NCBI GenBank assembly: GCA_021234155.1
Contig: JAJEKV010000058.1
Coordinates: 7,314,992-7,378,991, forward strand
Direction of reading: 5' to 3'
DNA: 64,000 bases
Origin: Isoetes taiwanensis
Taxonomy: Eukaryota; Streptophyta; Lycopodiopsida; Isoetales; Isoetaceae
Shown: positions 45,213 to 57,612 of the stretch, piece after piece
Numbering within the stretch: position 1 is the stretch's first letter
How the letters are laid out: each line of letters starts with the position of its first letter
Notes under the pieces: generated by a model
The model's input: only the letters and a program-made list of their open reading frames with translations
The model's database searches: none
What the model was told of the DNA's origin: nothing
Made by a program: the position numbers and the translations under genes

Positions 45213-46531
45213 GCTGCTAGTTTTGGAACTGCATGGCTGAGATACCGTGGTAGTTAATTAGGAATAACGATAACTTTTATCCGACCGTAGGGGAGCTTTA
45301 TCAGTGCACTTAGGATTGACAGAATCGACAATCTGTTTAGTAGATCTGCCATTTGAGGCATTATGAAGAGAAAGAGGGCATCTACAGAGTCATCCAAATG
45401 GGCTGACCCATATACGAACATCAATTTGGATCTCTGACAGAAAAATTTTGGAGGCTTTGGTGAACTACAGGATTGATATAAATGAAGCCCAAAACTGGGC
45501 CTTGGCATCTGCATTGATCAATTTAAGTGCGAGGGCACCTTGTTTTGGGTTTTTCAAATAGAGAGTAGGATGGGTGTAGCGAGTAGGATAGGATGGAAAA
45601 AAATGATAAGGTTCTAGTAAGATATGGTTGATACATAATAAAAACATCATCTAGTGTATTAAAAGAATGAGGTATTGCATCTGCATGAGCAAAAGAAAGC
45701 GTTTGGCTCTACTTGTAACATATAGTATAGTAAGCAACACTCAACATTGTGATTTTCCAAAATCTACTAGAGCCTTTACTGTAAATTTCCAAAACCTAAT
45801 ATGACAAATCTACCCACCAAGATACCTAGACCGTGACATATGTTATGACAATATCTATTCCATCAAGATAATGCGCTTTTCGACCCTTTCAAGAATAAAC
45901 AGTTCAAACCTACTCTTTAATCTTCAATTTAGTTTAAATACATGTTAACATCAAACATTGATGATCAAAATAAGACCGAAGGCAAGACCTAGACAATATC
46001 TAAAATAAGACCGAAGGCAAGACCTAGACAATATCTATTAGAGCACAAGATAATGCATTTTTCAACCCTTTCAATAAGTAAACAGTTAAGCCTACTCCTT
46101 GATCTTCAATTCGTTCCCTCAAACATAAAATAAGATTGAAGGCTAAGGAACTTCTCAAGGAAGACCACATTCTCTATGCTGAGTTTACCTACGTTTAAAC
46201 TTTAAAGGCTTGTGCTTGAGAACCAAACTTATTACTAGCTTAAGTAGACAGAGAATTATAGCAATTTATTCATCGACCTAAATACGTCTCTGAATTACCT
46301 ACATTAAAGGGAATTTTGATAATCTTGTGCTTAACTCCCCTGCATAAAAACGTAAATATATCCTAGAACTTACTGCTGGGAATTAACCTAAGCAACTTGT
46401 CCAGCTACTGCAAACTTGTAAGTATTTAACTAGCTGTACAAAATTTCAGCTACTTCAATTGCTGTCACGAAGCTAAGCCAATGGTTACCATAAAAAGAAA
46501 TGTGAAACTAATGATCAATACCATGTTGAGC
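45213..46531. other. Intergenic DNA with local duplications, 3' flank of plastid L5
   Basis: No gene recognised. A 38-bp unit (aaaataagaccgaaggcaag...) is tandemly duplicated at about 45966-46041. It lies within a larger diverged duplication of about 90 bp (45845-45935 against 46025-46115). The last part is the L5 3' untranslated region. Confidence 0.5.
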
Positions 46532-47906
46532 TCACTTTTTCTTTTTGACAACCCTTTTGATAGGTTTATATGCGCCAGCCTTGCTTTTCCTCCTCACTGT
46601 CTGCGTGACCCCTTCTTTAAATAATAAACCCATTAATGTCAAGAGCTTCTGCCCTTCCTTATCTGTTTTTGCTGTTGTTATGATAGAGACATCCATTCCT
46701 CTTTCTTTGTCCATGTTTTCAAACTTAATTTCTGGAAATACACTAAGTTCTGGAAAGCCAAGTGTATAATTCCCTTTTCCATCAAAGGAATAAGGGTTCA
46801 CCCCCTGAAAATCACGAGTTCTTGGTAGAGCAAGATTGGCCAACCTGTCCAGAAAAGAGTACATGACCTATAAAGGATAAAAAACGCAATATAAGTATTC
46901 ATTAGTTTTACATGCATCCAACAAACAGAAAATAAGGAGTCACATGTACTAAACCATGTACCTCTCCCCTTAATGTAACTGCAACACCAACAGGAACACC
47001 TTCCCGTAGCTTGAAGCCTGCAATAGCTTTCTTTGAACGTGTAACTACAGGCCTTTGACCTGTAACAAGTGAAATGTCTTTTTGTACTGATTCAAGCACT
47101 TTAGCATTCTGAGCAGCTTCACCAGACCCACAATTGACTACAATCTTCTCCACTTTGGGAACCTGAGGCAAGCAGAGCAGGCTAAGTCAAACAGCAATGC
47201 CTTCAATAATCACTCCACTAATCAGTTTGAAAGAACATGTGATGCTGAAAACAACTCTATTCCATAACTGGAATGTTTCCTGCATGAGTATTCTGTGTAG
47301 TAGCAGATATTCATCGAGGGAATAAAACCCTATTTACTATCCTCAGAACTACAATAATCGCATTTTCCAAATTCGAAGTTCTACATCCATACAAGTTTCC
47401 TCCCTCTGTGATTTGTATTCGGGAGCTGAAATCCAGATTATGAAATAGATACTCATAGGACATGCAAATACTCAAAATTGTCTCTCTAGGATTCCACTAA
47501 GTCTGCATCATGAAAACGTTTTTTTTGAAATTCATGATATGCGAATAGGAAGAACTATATTCATAAGACTAACATGTAAGCCAGAAATGCATGTATGCTT
47601 GGCATCCTCAATTCTCTCTTAAACACCAGATTTAGTTTGGTGGCTCACCTGGAATATGTTGGTATATTTAAACTCTTCTTTCATAGCCGGAACAACCTTG
47701 TCAAAGTAAAGGGCCTTGAGGCGGGGCGATGCCTTCTCAGAAGAAGTCTGAATGTCGAGGGCACTGGCCGCTACTGGCCCCAAGGCTTTGCGCGATCTGG
47801 TGAAGGAAAGTGGAGTTATTTGCAATGGTGAGGCGAAGAAAGAGTGATCCCATTGACACGAACTGGAACTGGGCAGCCGAGAAATCGAGGACAGCGCCAT
47901 AGCCAT
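46532..47906 (-). CDS. RPL5: Plastid ribosomal protein L5 (uL5c), nuclear gene
   Basis: Encodes the chloroplast 50S protein that binds 5S rRNA in the central protuberance. Three exons with consensus GT-AG introns: 47906-47649, 47162-46962 and 46867-46532, phase 0 at both joins, giving 264 aa, close to the ~260 aa usual for plant plastid L5. Residues 1 to about 48 are Ser/Ala/Arg-rich and poor in acids, a plastid transit peptide. The ATG at 47906 gives [11 protein letters not shown]. The mature L5 core follows: [69 protein letters not shown], then [19 protein letters not shown], the [16 protein letters not shown] loop and a C-terminal basic tail. All core motifs are intact. It lies between two inverted transposase-like pseudogenes. 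A mitochondrial L5 is less likely given the transit peptide and close fit to the plastid form. Confidence 0.95.
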
Positions 47907-48123
47907 AGCCAGCAAGATAGGAAAGCTGGGCCTGCAATTTAAACGATTGCCACTTACTTGGACCTGTAGATCCTAGCCACGTCAGCTATTGAGTGTAGCC
48001 TATCGAAAAGGAAAGTCCTCCACTTTGCTAGGTGCAATTTACATGTAAATTATGATATTTTACGTAAAATGTTAGTTGTAAGATCCTCTAGTCAATGTAA
48101 TTGCACCCCAACTATGCGTTACG

Positions 48124-48402
48124 CTTGGTTTGGGTGCATATTCACACGGGGGTGACTCCGGGCAACAAGAGCTGTTGGATAGGCATATTCACCCCTTATT
48201 CCTTAATGTACACCGTACGTAAAGTTCCTCGTTTGTGGGGTATGCAAGTACAAAATTTGCTATACCGTATAACAAGATTTGCAAAATACTATAAGATTTC
48301 AAGCAGAATACTATATGGTGTTGATTTTGTACATGCAAAATACAATTATGAGGGCTCTCGTGCCCTACGTCGCCTCCGTGTGAATATGCACCCAAACCAA
48401 AG
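48124..48402. mobile_element. MITE, about 280 bp, with ~25-bp terminal inverted repeats
   Basis: The left end CTTGGTTTGGGTGCATATTC (48124 on, continuing acacgg) is the reverse complement of 48376-48402 with one extra base. The interior is non-coding and AT-rich with weaker inner symmetry. No clear target-site duplication was found, so the superfamily cannot be named. It lies about 220 bp upstream of the plastid L5 start. Confidence 0.7.
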
Positions 48403-48444
48403 GGGGTTTAAGGGGGATTTTAATTTAAATGTGTTGGACCCAAT

Positions 48445-48583
48445 GGCTGTGTTAATTAATGTCAATGGTAGTTATGTGTTGGTTGTTAATGTCAATGGTT
48501 GTTATGTGTTGGTTGTTATGTGTTGGGGGATTTAATTTTTATATGTTGGATGTTAATGGCTTGTGTTGCAAAAAAAAAAAAAA
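48445..48583. repeat. ~30-bp tandem repeat followed by poly-A run
   Basis: Units of about 30 bp (aatgtcaatggtagttatgtgttggttgtt) occur two to three times with a partial copy, then a 14-nt A run at about 48570-48583. A perfect ggccccttcggggcc palindrome follows. The A run suggests a retroposed tail on the plus strand. Confidence 0.65.
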
Positions 48584-48589
48584 ATTGGC

Positions 48590-49174
48590 CCCTTCGGGGC
48601 CTTATTTGAGGCTTTCATCACCTGTAGCTTTTGAATTTCATCACAATAAAACAAATAGAACATAAGTAAAAGTTACCATAAAGATAGAGCGGATTGATCC
48701 CATTATTCTGAAAGTCACAAAGTTTGCAACACCCATACACAAACATTTTTCAACTGGAATTTAACAGCAGCCTTTGCCTCCATGGATTCTTGTGGTGAGA
48801 AACCAAAGTGGGAAACTTTTCTGCTTGTTAGCACAAGGATGTAGAAGCCTTGGAATTTGCTTAGTAACTGCCTGAAAATCTAAAAATGCATGGTAATTTT
48901 TTGCAACCGTCATTCGGAATGAGCCATAAAACAATATCCAATAGCGCAATCCTGTATTAATCAGATGGTAGGATAACCATCATTCAATTAAATTGGGTTT
49001 ATGTCTTAATTTTGGGACAAATTTCATATTGCATGTTTTTAGTAGCATATTCAAATTCACACATTTCACCTCAAAATTATGAAAACGTAATATCATGTTA
49101 TTTACAAAATAGTCAATATTTCACAATATAGCACCATATCATAAAAACGTGATAACAAAAATTTACATAGTTAT
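48590..49174. other. No gene recognised
   Basis: AT-rich spacer. The minus-strand frame at 48761-48949 has no recognisable domain. Confidence 0.4.
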
Positions 49175-52000
49175 TCAACTTTCTTCAAGCACCCCCAATG
49201 ATATCATAGCCTTCTTCCTGACATCCTGAGGTATTGTAATTCTCGCATTTCTAGCTGGAATAGTGTTTGGAGTCCATGAGTACAAAACACTTTCATAGTC
49301 TAGCCAAAGATCAGGATCACTCGGATTTCTCCTCCATCTCTTTGTCCAACAATCTGGGTACATTTCTTTATCCGATACGTTGGTCAACGATGCTTGGACA
49401 CCACCATTCCACCCAGACATGGTTGAAGTTAATATTACCTTCTTCTTTGCAAATATCGGAGATAGTGAACCCCAACCACCTTTGGATATGTATCTAAATC
49501 TGATGGCTTTACTACCACAAATTGGTGGCATTCCAAGTCGATTGGAAGGTTCATAAGCATCCATGCCTAGAAACTTTGGCCTATTGTTCTTAGGACCAAC
49601 ATAGTGTTTGTCGAAGGAGGAGGAGCATATTGCTTGCGAATGCTACTTTACAGTGTCATCAAAATCCTCAAGACTGCTAAGGTCTTCCACCTAGTCTTAG
49701 GCAACCACCCTTCTTTCAATTCATCCGAGGATATGTTCTATCTCCCCCAACGGGTTAATCACCTTCTTCCAAGTAAGCCACCAAGGCACGGTTGGTGTCA
49801 TCTCGGATTGGTTTGCCAATGCTTTATATAGTCTTGGATTCCTTCCTTAGTCAATCCCAATTGCTTCACTTCTTGAGTGGGTTTTAAAGCTTTTGGTTGA
49901 CCTAGAGGTATCATAGGCTTGCCATTCTCATCTCTACGCCATATTTCCCCCCCTCCTCTCCACTCATCCTTCGAAGGTCTCATCTTCCATTGGAAGATTG
50001 GAATCCCATCTCTCACCCAAAAGTGAATCTGCAGAGGCACGGAATGACCTTCAAGATCCAATGTATAACCATCCACAAAGCTCTTCCAATCGGGCACTTC
50101 TTCTATGAGAGAAGCTATAGGGTTTGGAGTAGTGCATTCATGCAAGATTTCCATTAGCCTAGGAAAGTTGGTCAGCTTGTTCTTTTCAAGATTATACAAC
50201 TATATTTGCCAAATAATGCATCCACATCCTCATGGGTATGCCCGGCATAAGAAACCCTAAATTAACTCTTTCAAATATCCCCACAAATTAAGTAGGATAG
50301 GAAAGAAAACATCCACTGTTCTTATTTTGGCCAACACAATTATCAAGTTGCAAGAGAAACCTTTTGGGTAGATCTTGAGGTTTAGCACGTGAAGTTGAAG
50401 CTCCAACATGTTCATTAGACCCATGCTTCCTAAACCTTGCCTTGCTGAACTTTTCAATATTGTTAGGGTTTCCATCTAACAATGCTCTATGTAGTGCCCG
50501 GCTAGTCAGAAGGTCCCGGAGGTGACCATTGTATCCATTTTCATAGTTTCTCAAACACCTCATGATACTCCCAATATGAAAATCACGGACCATCACTCCA
50601 CAACTCCAAACTAAAATGGCCATAGTAGGTTTGATTCGCCCATGCAAGATTGCCCCAGTCATTGAGAGATCGTAAAGGGTATGATCTTCCACATGACTTT
50701 GGTATGTACTTGAATTGTGGAAGACAAGTCTTTTGCTGGTCCATCTTGTCATGTATAATACATAAATAGTTATTGGGTTCCAATGCAGATAAAGTCCTCC
50801 ACATCCAATAACATGATCTACATGATAGTTGGTCAGTCATATGGTCCTTCATATGCTCCCTTATCCTAGCCCTTTGACTAGGTTGCACAGTCTTATCAAG
50901 AGTCTCCTTCAACTTAGCACATAAATTGCACTTTGCAAAGTTGTTTGAAGTTGCTATGGTGACATGATTGAAATGCTTCTTCCATAACCTACTAAAGCTA
51001 GGTTGGGATATTGGAAGAATTCCCAATTCTCGAAGTAGGGAATTCACTTCTTCCAAAATACTCTTTTGAGTACAATGTGATGGCAACCTTTTCTCAACAA
51101 CTGCTCTTCCCTTTTCATCCCTTCTGCTTTTGTGTGGCATAGACTCTGCATTGAAATCAATATATTTTTCAAATATCTCCCTGGCAGCCAGGGTCCTAGC
51201 TGTTGGTCTCAACAAACCATTATTTCCATGTAAAGCAATCCTGTTCCCCTCTGCCTGTTTTTTTTGCCAATTATGCCATGAAGAAGTTGGAATTGCATGG
51301 ATACTCTGCCATGCTTTTGCACATATCCATTTGCCTAGCAAAGGGTATCTTTTTCTGTTTGGGTTTCTTTCATCTTGAAGTGCATGCTCGAAGATTGTGT
51401 ACATGTAGGTCCTCCTCTCATCAACAGTGTACTCTTGAAAAGTGGCTCTTGCTTCCACCAATTGTTCTATTGTGAAGAATTGCATACAATCACTCCAACA
51501 ACAATCTGAGCCCCTAACCTTCACCATTGTCTCACGTTTGGTGTCACTAATCAACTTGGCTCTTTTGCTAGGATAATGTCGGCAACCGATACTTCTCCCC
51601 TTTTGCCTAGGTTTAGAGTTCAACCGCCAATGGATCAATATCAAGACAATCATTGTCCCCAACAACCTCGGGGCTCGAAAAATATAATCCTCCACAAATT
51701 GAACACTACTTATAGGCCATGCCATGATGCAAGGAACCTCCAATTGCTTGACACAACCAAAACATTCCTTGTCACCCAAACCTTTACCTTTCGGTTGTCT
51801 TCCAACATCGAAATTGCAATACCAATATTGTCTTCCCTAGCCTTTCATCATTACTTGGCTTTGACCAGGGATCGCTAGCACAATGACTCCTTGGCCTACT
51901 ATTTCCTTGTTGCACTTGTGCATGATTCTCACCTTCTTGTTCCTCCATTGCACCCTACTATAGAGGACTAATTGTTTTCTTCAACATTCTTGCTAGGAGT
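49175..52000 (-). pseudogene. Transposase-like family gene, copy B (less degraded)
   Basis: A 398-codon frame (51779-50583) carries the N-terminal and central parts: KETMVKVRGSDCCWSDCMQF, YPLLGKWICAKAWQSIH, SFSRLWKKHFNHVTIATSNN, a C-N-L-C pair (FAKCNLCAKLKETLDKT) and LCIIHDKMDQQKTCLPQ. Small frameshifts follow near 50600-50700. The next frame (50752-50288) continues to LPKRFLLQLDNCVGQNKN. After another one-base loss comes GHTHEDVDALFGKYS (about 50200-50240). The C-terminal parts are 50199-49798 and 49564-49175 (ending with WTKRWRRNPSDPD). Two acidic boxes, LDN...GQNKN and GHTHEDxDALF, look like catalytic-core motifs of a DDE/RNase-H-like fold; that is inference. Four to six frame lesions make it a pseudogene. 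It is antiparallel to copy A. Confidence 0.65.
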
Positions 52001-52424
52001 TGGTTTTTCATTGATATTGCTCTTTTCACCATCTTGAGTTGGAGGGGCACCATTGACCTAGGCAAATTGCACCCTTTTTAGTCAATGAGTAAGAAAAATT
52101 ATTACACCATAAGATAAAAAAGTACGCACATTTATGGAATATGTAGAGGTAAATCAAATTTTGTTAAAAGCAAGAAATTCCTTGGAAATAGGTTTAATAT
52201 AATAATAACAATGGGCGAAACGAAATCATTTAAAACAAGAATTTTCATGGCAACAACAAAAGGAAATGACATTTATATAAATATATCCAAATTTTAATTA
52301 TCGAAAAATTTGGATATATGATTCTGAAAAGACATATAACTAATATGAGAATTTATTATCCATAATAATATACCTAGACTAGATAATATAGTCAAGGGGA
52401 ATTTAAATGCGCTGGCGTGTTATT

Positions 52425-52510
52425 TGAGGCAATAAATTATTCACGCTTAAGAGCTAATTAACCCTATATAAATCCGGGTTCACGCTCTCAAGACCTCCAT
52501 TACGTCCCAA
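52425..52510 (+). promoter_or_regulatory. TATA-bearing promoter-like repeat, left copy
   Basis: The pattern ttattcacgcttaa...cctatataaatcc...ttcacgctctcaa is shared with 53625-53700. The shared TATA box with conserved flanks suggests LTR- or transposon-derived promoters. No transcript unit was established. Confidence 0.4.
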
Positions 52511-53520
52511 TTTTTTTTACGCCTCAGCCATGAAGCGTTCTCACCTCATTTCGACCTTCATGAAGAACCCGAGGTCTCCTCAAAGAGACGTCGGGTTGAA
52601 GAACTCAATTCCCCATTGATTTTCTTTCCCAATTCTCCTCGATTAGATTGAGGATGATTCGATTCGTTATGGAAGAGGAGGGAGTTGAGCTCCTCTCGAT
52701 TCCTCCGATTCAAGAGGAGGAAGAGGAGGAGTTGGAGGAAGAGGAGGAGATGTCCTCCCAAGAGCACATGACCGCTCTGTGAGGTTGGCTTGACCAAAAG
52801 CGAGAATGAAATCGAGGAGGAGGAGGAGGAGGAGGGGGAGGAGGAGGGGAGGGAGGGGGTCGACAGTCGCCCGGTTTTGGAGTGGTTAAGAGATGAACCA
52901 GGTTTGCATATGTGATTTCTTTTTGTTTTTCTTTTCTTTTCTAACACCTTTCTTTCTTCTTTGTTGCAGCGTGGAAGAAGAGTGATGCGAGATCCCGGCG
53001 CCCATTTTTGTTTCCATTCTTGCGGGAAGTTTTGGACCGCCTCAGGGCATTTTTTTCTGTAAATTGTGTGAAAAGCCGAAAAATGCTTCCAAGCCTTAGG
53101 GCATCTGTACATACAAGCTGTTTTTAATGAAATCAAAGCAGTTTTTCTTCATAAACTTTGTCTTCAAGCAGTTTTCTTCAAACAAGCTTTTTTACAGTAC
53201 ATAAATTTTTTGGATAAAATCAAATGTATTCTCAATTATTTTGGCTCCAAGCTTGTTTTCTCTAAAATTTTTGTCTCTCTAGAATTTTGTATCGCCAAAT
53301 TTTGTCTCAACAAAGTCTAGGGAACACTATAAATCAACCACATGAGAAATCTCGATTCGTCCACGGTAACCATAGGAAATTTTCCTATCGACCTAAAAAC
53401 AATTCCCCAACCTTACAAGTCATTTTTTTAGCCTTCATAATTTTGCCTTTAAAATCATTTTTAATGTAGCCTATATAAAATTTCTAAATTCTATTTTTGA
53501 ATGCAATAAATGGAATAAAA
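52511..53520. other. Low-complexity GA-rich region, no gene
   Basis: Plus strand rich in gaggag repeats (52650-52860), then a pyrimidine tract with a splice-acceptor-like ttgttgcag (about 52968). The minus-strand frame (53136-52558) is a Ser/Leu low-complexity artefact of the GA repeat. Confidence 0.5.
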
Positions 53521-53619
53521 TGTCGTGAGAATTTATTGCATGAAATGCAATATTCTCCATATATACCATATACATGTCATGTCCGGCGGGAAGACCAGTC
53601 GCATGGTGATGTTAATTCA

Positions 53620-53705
53620 AGCAATCAATTATTCACGCTTAACTTTTTTTTCTAATTGTGCCTATATAAATCCATTTTACGCTCTCAAAGTTCCTACATT
53701 TTCTT
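53620..53705 (+). promoter_or_regulatory. TATA-bearing promoter-like repeat, right copy
   Basis: Matches 52425-52510: attattcacgcttaa, then cctatataaatcc, then tacgctctcaaa. Separated from the left copy by about 1.2 kb in the same orientation. Confidence 0.4.
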
Positions 53706-55986
53706 CCTTCCTTCATACGACGGTTGCGGCTAACCTGCGTGTTTGGATCCGCCGAATCCCAAATCTTGGTGAGCAGATTTATATTCATCAATGTTAGATG
53801 TTTGGTTTGGCAATTCCTAACTTACTAAAAGACTCCGCCTTTTGTTTCAGAGCATCCAGAGCGAGAGGAAATCGAGGAGACTGGAATTAAAACCAAAAGC
53901 AGAGGACTAAGGTGCGAATCGAAAAGCCTCGAATTAAAACCACAAGCATAGTCCTCAGTTCTTGAATCCTTCCCACCTCAAGAACTCAAGGTTAGTTTTC
54001 ATTTTAGTTTTAAGTTGCATCTCAATGGGGGTTTAATCCAAGAAGACAAGCTTTTGCATTTGCTCCGGTGAGGAAGCGGATGATGTTTATGAAACCCGAA
54101 TAGTTTTTATAAACTTCATCGCTTCTTTATTCAGTAAATTCTTGAGTTTCTCTTCACGAATTAATCATGCTATTGCATGCAAGTTTCTATTATGAATAAG
54201 TGTAGTAGAAAGCATTAGAAAAAATCTGAAAGATAATATTTGAAACACGCTAAAGCGTGTTTAGGGTAACCTTAGCCTTCAACATGAATACTGCGCTCGG
54301 CGTGCATTGTGAGGAGGGAGAAAAAAAAAAAACCGTCTGGATAGATAAGTAAATAGATAAAGGCGAGGCAATTATTTACCGCGGCCGCTGAATGCACTTG
54401 AGCGTGTATAGTTTTTTCCTATATAGCGGTTTACTGGCGTGCAAACAGTGTATCCCTACTTTCAACTTTACGCTAAACACGCTGTGTCTCTTAATTTCTA
54501 AGTTTATAAATAAAAGAAATATAACCGCCCGGTGAATCGCGATACTCGCTCACTTCCTATTGATAGATGTCGGGTTACATTAATCACCCGGTTGGTGACG
54601 AAGATGGATTGGAATTACATTTGGGCCAGCAATCCTGCGGCCCAGACTCGGTTCGGCTCAATCTCGGTCGGTTGAAGCAGCGGTAGAGCACCGGTTCGGG
54701 CTGGAGCACCGATCTTGCAACCCCGGAGTACTTGGATCAAGTAATGATGATGGCGGGTAGAGGGCAATGATAGATCGGGGCTGGGGCCCTTCAATCGCCG
54801 CGGGCTCGCCCTCTTATCTAATCGCCGAGAATGCGGTACATGCATTGATCGAGAGTGAATCTCGCATCCCGTCGGCTCGAGATTCAAAATGAGGAGCTAG
54901 CGTTTCTTAGTGGTTAGCCTCTATGCCCGGATGCCCCAACACGAACCACTACCACGTGAGTATCACGATGCAATGGAGATGGCTCAACCAATGGAACCAC
55001 TCACAGGGCGCTATAATGATGCATTGGAGGTTCAACCAATGGAGCAGGAGGTGGAAGGCGGAGGAGGAGAGGAGGTGGAGGTGGGAGCAAAGGGGGTGGT
55101 GGAGCTAGAGCACGGTGTTTTTGCCGGGGTTTTACGAAGAATTCACTATGCCCTGCAATGGAAATGGGAGATCGATAGCCCGCCTACCGATTGACGGGCT
55201 TGAAACCGATAGGTCCAGGGATTTTATGCGGTTTATCGGTTTATCGGATTATATACAATTGTAATCTTTTTCCAATGAATACAACAAATTTTGTCTACTT
55301 CTATATTTCTACAATGTAATACATGTTACATACCTTTTAAGCGGTTTCTTGGCCATGCAACAAATGTTCCAACACTTTCTCCAACCGTATCCCCACCTGG
55401 GTGTCTATGAGGTAAAGCTTCATCCATAGCAGCGTGATTAATGTAGAATTTCGGACATACTTATCCCCGAAAGGAATTCCATGGCGGTTCACGATCGGAT
55501 CGATGGAGTCGATCTTGCATAATCCTACTTTCCTTTTCTCGATTTGTAGTTAACATGAAACATTCATCTTCGACACTGCGAGAAAATTGCTATTCGAGAC
55601 ACCTACTATTGGAAATTAATGTTCAAGCTATTGGAATGAGATGAGTACGAGAATGCTTGTGAGCCATTCTTGAGAAGCTGATTTGAGTCTCAAGCCTGAT
55701 TTGAGAAGGCTGAGGCTATGGAAACTTTCGCGATCGGAAAAATTCGAATTAGAAGAAAGATTAGGTTAACTACGTTTAGGCGGGATAAACCCCATGGATT
55801 TTAAAACTTAATGAAAGAAATTAAATGACGGGTCTTCGTCATTATTATTTGTATGTGTCAAGAATATTTCAAAGCGATTTTGTGTTTTCTTGAAATTCAA
55901 ATTTCTCTATTTTCGTCTAGGGTAGAAAAGCTATTTCTTCGAAAGCTCTGAAAGGGCCAAGATCGGCGACCACCTCTCGTTACTAA
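53706..55986. other. No gene firmly recognised
   Basis: A plus-strand frame at 54910-55194 is Glu/Gly/Met-rich and overlaps a ggagg repeat. The minus-strand frame at 54615-54887 has no domain. A short acacgctaaagcgtgt palindrome lies at about 54246-54261. This looks like eroded repeat DNA. Confidence 0.35.
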
Positions 55987-56652
55987 ATGACTCGTGAGAT
56001 GTCTTCTAAAGCGAATCGAGGTCGAGGCGGACGGGGCAGAGGAAGCGGTGGAAGAGGAATCTCTAAACCTGCTCTTCTCAAGTTTCAGGAGGACGTTGAT
56101 CAATATACAGAATACCAGAACCCTATTCAAGGTATTTAATTTGCCCTGAGAATACACCGTAGTGGAGAGTATTATGCTTGCATGAATTTGAGATATTTCC
56201 TTGCCTTGTGATAATATGCTTTTGCATGAGTTTGAGTTATTATGCTTTGCATGAATTTTAAGTATTAACATCGGTTAATCGCTCGATTGTCCGATTCTGT
56301 AGAACATAATTTTGCTCTCGTTATATATATAGAATATAGCGGTGTTAGACAGTTGGAGATAGCAATGTTCAATGAGGTTAAATAGTGTGAAATATGGATT
56401 CATGAAGGGTATGTAGCTTAAAATGTGGATGCAAAATAATTTAGTTTCAAATTAACGATAGCATGGTCAATAATAGGAGATACCAACACGCCAAGCGTGA
56501 TTTGTACTAATTTAGGTTTTAAATGCACGCCAAGCGTGATCTCTTTGTACGAAAAGTACTCTAAAAAGTGCTCATCTTCATTTGCAGTGCTCAAGAGGAA
56601 GAAAACCCCTACTAATTCGGGTTCTAATCCGCCAAGAAAGCAAGGGCGGTGA
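55987..56652 (+). CDS. Candidate two-exon gene with RGG-rich N terminus
   Basis: Exon 1 (55987-56131) opens with ATG and reads an Arg/Gly-rich segment (NRGRGGRGRGSGGRG), then KPALLKFQEDVDQYTEYQNP, and ends at a donor CAAG/GTATTT. Exon 2 starts after cttcatttgcag at 56588, keeps the frame (VLKRKKTPTNSGSNPPRKQG) and reaches TGA at 56650. Just beyond the stop, a neighbouring frame continues with protein-like composition (EEMDEGAEW, DLAKTNGKLDLTLSSRKRKA) to about 56930, so the true product may be longer and broken by an indel. RGG segments bind RNA. I do not recognise the family, and it may be an ORF of a repeat. Confidence 0.3.
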
Positions 56653-57612
56653 CCCGGATGCAAGTACCATATGATCTCAACTGTAGATGATGAAGGGCCG
56701 ATTCTATAGCAACCACCACGCACTCGCCGCGAAAGAGGAAATGGACGAGGGTGCCGAGTGGTAGCACGTTGACCTTGCCAAGACAAATGGCAAGCTCGAT
56801 TTAACTCTCTCTTCGAGGAAAAGGAAGGCAACAAGATGGCCAAACAAGGATCCTAATCTCTTGTGAGGGGAAGAGGATGACACCCACCAAATTGCTCTTG
56901 GAGATTACACGTAGCGTAAGAAAGATGCGCTTTCGGACTTACTCCTTTGTAAGAATGCGCATACAAGGACACGTTCATGAAGACGGTGTGAACGGTGAGA
57001 CATGTTTTAAGTATGGTTGGCCAACCAATGCAGCGATTACGCCAATATCTATTTGCCAAGGGTTAAGTATGCGTAGAGGCATGTTCACTAAACCGACACT
57101 GTCACTATTGCACAGTTAGGGAATTAGTCGACTTGAGTTTTAAAAAGGGTCTCTAGATCTAGGGAAGAATGTTCAACCCGGCAGCTTGTCGGCGTATGGA
57201 GGCTTCGCTCAACTAACCCCTGCCCACTCTACGATGCATGAGTGTAAAACAATCGGTAATAACCGCCAAAGAAGGTAATATACTTCATTCACAACAAGAG
57301 AATTCATAATGGATATACAACTTGCCACATGCTAAACTCCAAATTGACAATGCTTGTTAAGAGGAATTGCAACTCGTAAAACCATCACCAATGAGCATCA
57401 TATTTCATTTTGTCTTTATAACATTGATAACATTGAATCTTCAAAAATAATAGCAATATAACAAGGCATGATTCAAAGGAAATCAGCAATAAGACAATGA
57501 TAAAGCAACTGGTCCATATGATTCTTCATAATAGTAAGGAACAATGCCCTTCAAATACATCCATTTCATCTCTAACTTAATGAAATTCCAGAAAAACAAC
57601 AATTTAAAATAC
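56653..57612. other. No gene firmly recognised
   Basis: The first ~280 bases may be the frameshifted continuation of the RGG-rich candidate. A phrase cacgccaagcgtgat occurs at about 56489 and 56525. The rest is AT-rich spacer. Confidence 0.35.

Noticed and set aside
52558-53136. Serine-rich 192-codon minus-strand frame as a gene
   Set aside because: It is the antisense reading of a gaggag repeat and has no domain.
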